11,689 nt of DNA from CAYMAI01 sp964388445 (GTDB lineage Bacteria > 4484-113 > JAGGVC01), in the NCBI GenBank assembly GCA_964388445.1, contig CAYMAI010000016.1, positions 1-11,689 of the forward strand. The letters run 5' to 3'. The notes below the pieces were generated by a model. The model saw only the letters and a list, made by a program, of their open reading frames with translations, was not told where the DNA came from and made no database searches. Shown in pieces: positions 1-6,400 of the stretch (its first letter is position 1; each line of letters starts with the position of its first letter). The translations under genes were made by a program, and so were the position numbers.

Positions 1-85
1 ACGAGTTAAGGCGGTACTTGCGTTTTGCTAAGTTAAGCCGGACTTCCGTCCGGCGCATAAAGAAGCCACTTGCGTGGCTTACTCC
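1..85. repeat. Long direct repeat, copy 1 (partner 227-311)
   Basis: This 85-bp stretch recurs at 227-311 with two differences by direct comparison: C56 versus T282, and G72 versus C298. It contains three palindromic units. The second change turns a TTGC loop into TTCC and leaves the stem intact. The match ends at 85/311, where copy 1 continues into the next palindrome and copy 2 continues into unrelated sequence. Confidence 0.9.
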
Positions 86-220
86 CAAGCGCTTCGCTGG
101 GTGATTGTCGCGGCACTTGCGTCTCGGCGAGTTAACGCGGTACTTGCGTACCGCGAAGAAAGGAGCCACTTGCGTGGCTCACTCCCAAGCGCTTCGCTGG
201 GTGATTGTCGCGGCACTTGC
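65..220. repeat. Two 100-bp-offset tandem copies within the array
   Basis: Positions 65-120 and 165-220 match with a single difference (T80 versus C180). This shared piece includes the GCC/GGC palindrome, the imperfect CCCAAGCG..CGCTGGG palindrome and the next core. The segments between the copies differ: unit GCCGG/CCGGC is missing from the middle copy, and the GCGGT unit there has a perfect stem (137-154). Confidence 0.85.
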
Positions 221-226
221 GACTCG

Positions 227-311
227 ACGAGTTAAGGCGGTACTTGCGTTTTGCTAAGTTAAGCCGGACTTCCGTCCGGCGTATAAAGAAGCCACTTCCG
301 TGGCTTACTCC
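227..311. repeat. Long direct repeat, copy 2 (partner 1-85)
   Basis: Second copy of the 85-bp block, 83 of 85 positions identical to 1-85. It ends the palindrome array; the sequence after 311 is of a different kind. Confidence 0.9.
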
Positions 312-362
312 ATGACGCAGTCTTCTCTGTGTCTCCGTGCCTCGGTGGTTTATTTTTCTTTC

Positions 363-382
363 GGGCGAAGGGCGGCTCGCCC
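363..382. repeat. Hairpin GGGCGA/TCGCCC
   Basis: Six-base perfect stem with an 8-base loop. It is followed 9 bases later by a second hairpin of the same style, suggesting a pair of related palindromic intergenic elements. There is no T-tract on the right side, so it does not look like an intrinsic terminator in the plus direction. Confidence 0.6.
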
Positions 383-391
383 CTACGGTTC

Positions 392-413
392 GGGCGGACA
401 CGGGGGTCCGCCC
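392..413. repeat. Hairpin GGGCGGAC/GTCCGCCC
   Basis: Eight-base perfect stem with loop ACGGGG. Together with 363-382 it resembles the REP-like GGGCG...CGCCC palindromes I recall from intergenic DNA of many uncultured bacteria (from memory, not checked). Confidence 0.65.
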
Positions 414-523
414 ATGCGGATTATTGCCTTTGCGGTTTTGTTCTTCACCGGTACACGCATCCGCCTTAACTCCATGCCGCCTCGGCGCACCTCATGACGG
501 GCCGCCGTCCGTTCGAATCCGTC

Positions 524-532
524 TGATATACT
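524..532 (+). promoter_or_regulatory. Probable extended -10 promoter of the mlaEFD-tamB operon
   Basis: TG-A-TATACT matches the extended -10 pattern TGnTATAAT at all but one position of the hexamer. No good -35 is seen 16-18 nt upstream, which is usual for extended -10 promoters. Transcription would start near 539-540, about 38 nt before the mlaE start codon. It lies just after the repeat region and is the best promoter candidate before the operon. Confidence 0.5.
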
Positions 533-542
533 TTGCATGATT

Positions 543-558
543 CCGGCTGGGGAGCCGG
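543..558 (+). promoter_or_regulatory. Hairpin in the mlaE leader
   Basis: CCGGCT/AGCCGG with loop GGGG: a perfect six-base stem inside the predicted leader, ending 7 nt before the Shine-Dalgarno sequence. It could affect translation of mlaE or may be a leftover of the common ATTCC..GGGAT type intergenic palindrome. Confidence 0.45.
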
Positions 559-565
559 GATGACC

Positions 566-570
566 GGAGG
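566..570 (+). promoter_or_regulatory. Ribosome binding site that fixes the TTG start of mlaE
   Basis: GGAGG lies 6 nt before TTG 577. No ATG or GTG start in this frame is as well placed, so this site decides the unusual TTG start. Confidence 0.75.
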
Positions 571-576
571 AGCGCC

Positions 577-1338
577 TTGGGCCAGGCCATTTTTCGTTTT
601 GTGGACAAGTTTTTCGCCTTTTTCGGCGGGCTGTTCATTCTGCTCGCCAAAGTGGCGGGCAACGTCGCGCGCGGCCGGACGAATATCGGTCTCACCGTCT
701 CCCAAATGGCGATTCAGGGCATATCCAGCGTGCCAATCGCGTGCGTCGTTCTCGCTTTCGTCGGCGCGAGCATAACCTATATTCTCGCAAGCGAAATGGC
801 TGCCCGAGGGCTTCAAACCTACGTCGGCGGTCTCGTGCTTTTGGTGCTTCTGCGCGAAATGATTCCCGTGCTTACGGGCGTCGTGCTGGCTGGAAAGGTC
901 GGCGCAAGCATCGCGTCCGAAATCGGCAGTATGAAAATAAGCGAACAAATCGACGCGCTCAAAGCGCTGTCCACCGACCCGGACTGGTTTTTGACGATTC
1001 CCCGTGTTCTCGCGATGGTGTTGATGGCGCCGGTCGTGGCGGTTTTCGCCGGATACGCCGGGTTTTACGCCGGATATCTGATGGCTTTCGAACAGGTTCA
1101 AATGCAGTACATAACCTACATCGCGGAAATACCATCGTTCGTGGATTTGAACGACTTTAGGGCGTGTTTGATAAAGGTTCTTATTTTCGGCGCCACGGTA
1201 GCGCTCGTCGCCTGTTATCACGGGTTCAATGCCGACCGCGGCGCGGCGGGCGTGGGCAAGGCGGTAACGCTGTCCGTGACGAACAGCATCATTCTGATTT
1301 TCGGTCTCGACCTTTTGCTTATGCCCATTTTGTTTTGA
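577..1338 (+). CDS. mlaE: MlaE-family ABC transporter permease
   Basis: Integral inner-membrane subunit of the Mla/MCE phospholipid transporter, 253 residues, about the family's usual length. The family's conserved core is plain at residues 93-139: a Arg-Glu-x-x-Pro-Val-Leu segment, then AGKVGASIASEIGSMKISEQ, then IDAL and Asp-Pro. This is the hallmark of MlaE (PF02405). Hydrophobic segments lie near residues 46-70, 84-105, 143-170, 200-218 and 232-253, with an amphipathic N-terminal helix (3-30) as expected. The start is TTG, supported by GGAGG 6 nt upstream. It is the first gene of a tight operon with mlaF (14 nt later), mlaD and tamB. In known systems MlaE dimerises, binds two MlaF and opens into the MlaD ring to pass phospholipid. 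No MlaB (STAS) gene follows. Family assignment is firm; direction of lipid transport cannot be read from sequence. Confidence 0.93.
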   Translation: MGQAIFRFVDKFFAFFGGLFILLAKVAGNVARGRTNIGLTVSQMAIQGISSVPIACVVLAFVGASITYILASEMAARGLQTYVGGLVLLVLLREMIPVLTGVVLAGKVGASIASEIGSMKISEQIDALKALSTDPDWFLTIPRVLAMVLMAPVVAVFAGYAGFYAGYLMAFEQVQMQYITYIAEIPSFVDLNDFRACLIKVLIFGATVALVACYHGFNADRGAAGVGKAVTLSVTNSIILIFGLDLLLMPILF

Positions 1339-1352
1339 TTGAACGTCCAAAA

Positions 1353-2120
1353 ATGATTGAATTCGATAAAGTCGTCGTAAGGTTCGCAGCTCACACCGTT
1401 TTGGACGGCGTAAGTTTCCGTTTGCCGGCGGGCAAGGTGAGCTATATCATCGGCGCGTCCGGCGGCGGAAAAAGCACGATTTTGCGCGTGATTATGGGCT
1501 TCGTGAAACCGGCGTCGGGCAAAGTGACAATAGACAAAGCGGACGTGACCGGCCTATCCGAAAAGCGATACTCCCGTATTCGCAAGAAAATGGGGATGGT
1601 GTTCCAGGGCAGCGCGCTGTTCGACAGTATGACGGTGGCGGAAAACGTGGCTTTTTATCCGGTCTATCGCGAGCGCGAAAAGCCGGCGAGCGTCGCGGCG
1701 CGAGTTTCCGAAATTCTTTCCGCGCTGGGGCTCGAAGGCACGGAAAAGCTTTATCCGGCCGAGCTTTCGGGCGGTATGCGGCGGCGCGTGGCGCTTGCCC
1801 GCGCGCTTATTTACCAGCCGAAAATTCTTCTGTACGACGAGCCGACGACGGGTCTCGACCCGCTTACGATTGAGCTGGTGGACGAGATCATACGCGAGAC
1901 GAACGACAAGTTCGGGATTACGAGCGTGGTCGTGAGTCACGATATGGCAAGCGTGTTCGAGACCGCCGACCATATCGTGTTTATGGACGCCGGAAAATCG
2001 TTTGAAATCGGCGGCAGGGAGAACCTTCTGGGGAGCGAACTGCCGGGCGTGGCGGAGTTTACGCGAAGTTTCAGGGCGACGGCGGACCGGGTATCGGGCG
2101 CCGCGAGGGAGGTGAGCTGA
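1353..2120 (+). CDS. mlaF: MlaF-family ABC transporter ATP-binding protein
   Basis: Cytoplasmic ATPase that powers the MlaE permease, 255 residues. All nucleotide-binding motifs are intact: Walker A GASGGGKST (34-42), Q-loop Gln85, signature LSGGM (138-142), Walker B ILLYDE (158-163, catalytic Glu163), D-loop GLD (167-169) and switch His196. The segment GSALFDSMTVAENV after the Q-loop and the RRRVALARAL after the signature are typical of the MlaF/MCE ATPases. I chose ATG 1353 because MIEFDKVVVRF is the normal family N-terminus; an in-frame TTG at 1335 overlaps the mlaE stop codon and would add six residues. Neither has a clear Shine-Dalgarno sequence, so translation is probably coupled to mlaE. 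The stop codon abuts the mlaD start directly. Confidence 0.95.
   Translation: MIEFDKVVVRFAAHTVLDGVSFRLPAGKVSYIIGASGGGKSTILRVIMGFVKPASGKVTIDKADVTGLSEKRYSRIRKKMGMVFQGSALFDSMTVAENVAFYPVYREREKPASVAARVSEILSALGLEGTEKLYPAELSGGMRRRVALARALIYQPKILLYDEPTTGLDPLTIELVDEIIRETNDKFGITSVVVSHDMASVFETADHIVFMDAGKSFEIGGRENLLGSELPGVAEFTRSFRATADRVSGAAREVS
2108..2116 (+). promoter_or_regulatory. Strong ribosome binding site of mlaD inside mlaF
   Basis: GGAGGTGAG, an extended match to the 16S anti-Shine-Dalgarno, lies in the last codons of mlaF and 8 nt (counting from GGAGG) before the mlaD GTG. It supports high or stoichiometrically raised MlaD translation, as expected if MlaD forms a hexamer against two MlaE and two MlaF. 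Confidence 0.75.
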
Positions 2121-3461
2121 GTGGCGGATTTTTCCGCACAGGCGAAGGTCGGCCTCATTGTCATTATCGCGGTAATCATGGTCGCGGGCGGGCTTAGGCT
2201 TTTGCAGTCGGGCGTGCGCGGCCAGACGATAACCGTGAGCGTCGTTTTCAAGGAAGCGCGAGGACTTTCGCGCGGCGTGGACGTGCGCATCGCGGGCGTG
2301 GTGAAAGGCAGCGTAACCGGCGTCGAGTACGACCCGGAGCGCGATTCGGCGATAGTGTACGTAAAAATGCGCAAAGAGGCGCGCTTCCCGAAGGACAGCT
2401 ATTTCGTCGCAATCGCGGAGGGAATGGTCGCGCAGAAAGTGATAAACGTCGAAGTTCCAGAAGGCAGCAAAGCCGGATGGGCTGAGGACGGCGACGAGTT
2501 CAAAGGCGTTTTCGAAGACGGCTTCGACCAAATTCTCGTCAAAGGAAACCGGATGCTCGACAAGCTGAACGACATGCTCGAACAGGTTTCGGAAAAGCTC
2601 GACACCGAGTTCCTGAACGAAATCATCGTCGACCTTACGACGAGCGTTAAAGAAACGTTGGACAACGTGAATATTTTGCTCGTAAGCATGGACCGCGTGA
2701 TTTCGGCGAACCGCGACGAAATCGACGAAACGCTGAGTAACCTCGTCGAGATGACCGCCAACTTCAAGGACGTGAGCGCGCGAGTCAAAGAAATCAGCGA
2801 CGACCCGGAGCTTGAGCGCAGGCTGGACAGCATTACCGCAGGCCTCGAAGCGAGCGTAATCAAGATGGAAAAAATCGCGTCCGACATCGAAGAGGTGACG
2901 GGCGATCCGGAACTCAAAAAGAACATCAAAGACAGCGTGAAAATGACGGCGGAAACTTTGCAGGAAGCTCGCGACGCGCTGGGAGAATTTCGCGGCACGC
3001 TCTCGAACGTCAACGAAAAAGTGGAGCAAGTTTCCAAAATCACGGACATTGACGTTTCGGGCCGCGTGGGCGGCAGGTACGTGCAAAACGACAATCCCAA
3101 AACCGGACAGGACAAGCATCAGGCGCTTGCGGACGTCGAGGTGCAGCTCGAAACCGGCAAAGGGTTCATCCGCGTCGGCGTGGACGGCATCGGCGAAGAC
3201 AGCAGGCTGAATTTGCAGGGCGGCCGCCACCTAAACGACAACTTCGCTTTCAGGGCGGGAATCCTGAGGAGCAAGGTCGGCCTCGGTTTCGACTACAAGC
3301 TAGGCGGTTCGCTGTGGACGCTGAACACGTACGATCCGAACGATCCGCAGGTTAACTCGTATCTCGGTTACAGGCTTTCGGAAGATTACACGATAAAGGT
3401 GGGCGTCGAGGACGCTCTCGGCGACGCCAACTTCGTAGCGGGCCTGGCTATCGAGTTTTGA
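2121..3461 (+). CDS. mlaD: MlaD-like MCE protein with helical stalk and C-terminal outer-membrane beta-barrel
   Basis: Lipid-channel subunit of the Mla system, 446 residues, far longer than the compact proteobacterial MlaD (about 180). Order of parts: transmembrane helix (9-28); MCE domain (about 36-115) with the typical FKEARGLSRGVDVRIAGVVKG start; a long acidic helical stalk with heptad-like leucines (about 120-305); and a C-terminal domain (about 307-446) of roughly ten alternating amphipathic strands rich in Gly and aromatics. It ends AGLAIEF, which fits the outer-membrane beta-signal Gly-x-x-hydrophobic-x-aromatic with a terminal Phe. This matches the MCE-stalk-barrel MlaD described for Veillonella parvula, proposed to bridge both membranes without MlaC or MlaA. 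The GTG start abuts the mlaF stop and has an excellent ribosome binding site. The domain reading is firm for TM, MCE and stalk; the barrel is inferred from strand pattern and terminus. Confidence 0.92.
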   Translation: MADFSAQAKVGLIVIIAVIMVAGGLRLLQSGVRGQTITVSVVFKEARGLSRGVDVRIAGVVKGSVTGVEYDPERDSAIVYVKMRKEARFPKDSYFVAIAEGMVAQKVINVEVPEGSKAGWAEDGDEFKGVFEDGFDQILVKGNRMLDKLNDMLEQVSEKLDTEFLNEIIVDLTTSVKETLDNVNILLVSMDRVISANRDEIDETLSNLVEMTANFKDVSARVKEISDDPELERRLDSITAGLEASVIKMEKIASDIEEVTGDPELKKNIKDSVKMTAETLQEARDALGEFRGTLSNVNEKVEQVSKITDIDVSGRVGGRYVQNDNPKTGQDKHQALADVEVQLETGKGFIRVGVDGIGEDSRLNLQGGRHLNDNFAFRAGILRSKVGLGFDYKLGGSLWTLNTYDPNDPQVNSYLGYRLSEDYTIKVGVEDALGDANFVAGLAIEF

Positions 3462-3482
3462 CGCGCGCGCTGCGCTTATGCG

Positions 3483-6400
3483 ATGGAGAAAAAAAGTCAT
3501 GAGAGAAGGAAAGCCGCCGGCGCCGCGAAACCAAGGTTATCGCGGCTGAAAAAGCTCGGCGTGTTTTTCCTTGTCTCGGCCCTGCTCATTGCGGCGGGCG
3601 CGATTGCTTGGCGGCTGTACATCGCCGACAGAATTAGGGACTATCTGATTTCACTTGCGGAGCAGTCCATAAACGGCCGCATCGAATTCGACTCCATCAG
3701 CATCAACGTTTTCACCGGCAAGGCCGGCGTCAAAGGGCTGCGGATTTTTCTTCCGGACGAAGACGAGCCGGCAGTGCGCATTGCGGATGCGGACATCGAC
3801 GCTTTCGCTCTGCGCGGCAAGAAAGTGGAAATGAACGTCAAGGATGCGCTCGTTTCGCTCGTGCGCGAGAAAGACGGCTCGATAAACCTTCTCGGCCTCT
3901 ACAAACCGCCGCCCGAAAAGAAAAAACCCGAATGGGACATATCGATTTCGCTTAGTTCGATTGCAGTGGTATTCACGGACAAATGCGGAGTGCCCGATGC
4001 GGATTTGGCGAGACTGAGAGAATCGGACGGACTTCGTAAATTCGAATCCGCTCTCGAAAGCTTCGGCGTAACCCCCGCGGCGGACAATTCCGGGCGCGAT
4101 TTTCTATTCGAAACGTCGCTTACCAGAATCGGAGGGATGTTCCGCTCGTATGCCGCGACCGAAGAATCGGAAGTGAACTTAAAGGGATTTCACGGCGATA
4201 CTCCGTTTTCCGCCGGATACAAATCGAACTCCGCCACGGGCAGAGCGAGCGGCAACCTCGTTTGGAACGAAGAAGATTTTTCGACGATTGCGCCGTATGC
4301 GGAACAAGTTTCGCCTTACATACCGCCGCTCGAAATCGGGATGAAAATGCGAGGGCTGTCGGCGTCATACGCACGGAATGCGGCGGGCGAAACCGGAGTT
4401 AACATTTCCGGCGCGATTGAAAACGCGTCCGCAACGGCCGGAAACCTGCCCAAAATCGAAATCGCCGGTCTGGGTTTCGAATTCGACTCGGGCTCTGGCG
4501 AACTTAGAATAAAAAACTTCGACGCAAGATATGGCGATGCCCGGCTTGGAGCGGCGGGTTTAATAGCGATAAAAGAAGGCACACTTGACCTATCGGCGCA
4601 AATAGCCGATTTAAGCCTTGAAACCCTTCCCGAAAAACCGCCCGCCGGCGGCGTATTGTCCGCGGATCTGAAAATCGGCGGAGAGCTTGGCCGGCCGGCG
4701 GTGAGCGGTCTCGCAACGCTCGAAAAATCGAGCTACGAAAACGTAAAACTCGGCACTTTAAGCGCAAAATTCAACGCATCCGGAGACGGGACCGTAAATT
4801 TGGAAAGCGTGTCCATCGCAGGCGGAGACCTTGCCGCATCGGCGAGCGGCGTCGTTTCGGCGGATGGCAGCGCCAATTTGTCGTTTTCCATTCCGCCGAC
4901 TTCTGTCTCGACATTTGCGAGGCTCGCGGAAACCGAAATTCCCGCTAGCGGAAGAGTCAGCCTTGCCGGAAATCTGGAGTACTCCAAAGCAGGCGGAGTT
5001 CGAGTGAACGGAAGAGCGTCTTCTTCTTCTCTCGAAACCGGAAACGCCGTTCTGGACGCCGTCAGCGCGGGTTTCAGCTACGACGGTCGCGGCGCGACTA
5101 TTCGAAACCTGAATTTCGCCTACGATACCGGCGGCGGAGTCAAAGTTCATACGATTGCGGACGTCGAATCGCGTAACGGCGCGGGCGGGAAAACGGCGCT
5201 GAAAATCAGGGGAAAAAGCACGTTTGCCGGACTTCGGCCATTTGAAATATCCGGTCCGTCTCGTCCGGTAACGGACATTGTCGGGCTTTTGCCGATGCCG
5301 GACGAGTCGGGGCTTTTTTACGATCCCAATTCTCCGAAACGGGGCACGGTGGTGTACAGCACCGACCCCTCCAGAATCGGTCTGGAAGTTTGGTGGCCGA
5401 GAATAGAAGAGAGCGAGGCGGAATCCGCCGAAACTTCGGGAGACGGCGGTGAAGCCGGATACGAGCCGTCCGCCCCCAATCCTGGATGGCTTACCCATGC
5501 GGTCCTGTCGGCAGCGGCGCCTACCGGTTCGGCGCTGACTACTGCGCAGCCGCTACATCCCGGAATGTCGTTCGACATCGAAGCGAATATCGCTCAATCG
5601 GGAGCGAAAGAGCATTCCATTTCCGCCGCGGGGAATATGTCGCTCGACGGTATTTTCCATAGGCCCGTTTCCATCGAACTTACTGCCGAGGGAACTCTGG
5701 GAGAAGTGCGCATATACGCAACGGCCGCGGGCAGATATAAAATGCGCGGCTTCACGGCACGCGCCGGATATGGCCTAAAGACCGGCGAGCGCCACGATTA
5801 CGACGTACACCTGCTTTACGGCAACAGCGATTTCACGCTCAAAGGCTCGCTCGACGCGAAGACCGGCGGCATCGGCGCCAGCGTAAAAAGCGAAGCGATT
5901 CAACTGGAAGACCTGCTCGACCTCGAAGGAATCTACGGAACTTCCGTCCTCGCGGGAGAAATTTCCGGAACGCTCTCCGACCCGCGACTCGAAGGCTCGC
6001 TCGAAATCGAAAGCGCGGAATACACGCCCGACGCGCCCCCATATCCTACATTCGAAATTCGCGAAGCCTCGATTCCGTTTGCATACCGCTCTCGTGCAAT
6101 CCACATCGCAAAGGGAAAAATGAAATTCGGCGAAAGCGAGCTGACTTTGTCCGGACTGGTCAGCGAGGGCGAAATGTCCGTCCGGCTTGCGTCGAGCGGG
6201 TTTTCGCTGGGCGACATCGCCGGCGTAGTGGCGCCGGAAGTGCGTATCGAAGGCGGCGGCGACCTTTCCGCGCGGCTTTCCGGAACGCTTCACGAACCGG
6301 ATTACGCCCTCGATTTTACGCAAAGCGAAGGTTCGGTGAACGGAATACCGTTTACGGACGCCATTTTGTCGGTGTCCGGCGACCTGGAAGTTTTGCATCT

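Larger units (their letters stand above)
1..311. repeat. Array of twelve short palindromes with constant core ACTTSCGT and variable stems
   Basis: Ten copies of the core ACTT(G/C)CG(T/A) start at 16, 42, 68, 115, 142, 168, 215, 242, 268 and 294. Two relatives (GCTTCGCT) start at 91 and 191, filling the two 47-nt gaps, so units recur every 23-27 nt. Most cores sit at the centre of an inverted repeat whose outer arms differ from unit to unit: GCC/GGC at 65-78, 165-178 and 291-304; GCCGG/CCGGC at 37-54 and 263-280; GCGGT/ACCGC at 137-154. Between palindromes lie short AT-richer linkers such as AGTTAA, ATAAAGAA and TGATTGTC. No reading frame looks like a protein. The array starts at the window edge and may continue beyond it. 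I do not recognise the family; a structured RNA, a protein-binding array or a palindromic mobile repeat are all possible. Confidence 0.8.
312..520. other. Intergenic mosaic of repeat-like pieces, no gene seen
   Basis: No convincing coding sequence is present. The segment 321-350 (core CTGTGTCTCCGTGCCTCGG, opposite strand CCGAGGCACGGAGACACAG) resembles a pyrimidine-rich intergenic motif that I recall recurring in many environmental bacterial genomes; this is from memory and unchecked. It is followed by two G/C-rich hairpins (363-382 and 392-413) and by 420-520, where I see only short palindromic scraps and a lone GTTCGAATCC string at 511-520. Confidence 0.55.

Noticed and set aside
1..311. CRISPR array
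   Set aside because: The spacing is superficially similar, but the conserved part is only about 8 bp, arms and linkers recur in fixed combinations, there are no unique spacers and no cas genes.
132..401. Minus-strand frame through the palindrome array
   Set aside because: Its protein only mirrors the DNA repeats (GVSH..SG..RGT motifs) and runs across two unrelated repeat types; no start signal.
511..520. tRNA T-loop-like string GTTCGAATCC
   Set aside because: Flanking bases do not form a T-stem, and no acceptor, D or anticodon arms are present; at most a chance match or an attachment-site remnant.
466..1350. Long minus-strand open frame opposite mlaE
   Set aside because: Shadow of the MlaE coding strand in GC-rich DNA; its translation is His/Arg/Asn-rich with no domain pattern, while MlaE is unmistakable.
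1554..3230. 558-residue minus-strand open frame opposite mlaF and mlaD
   Set aside because: Spans two well-supported genes on the other strand and has the Phe/His/Arg-rich composition of an antisense shadow.
3478..3480. ATG just before the tamB start
   Set aside because: Out of frame with tamB and quickly without support; ATG 3483 gives the expected basic N-terminus and membrane anchor.
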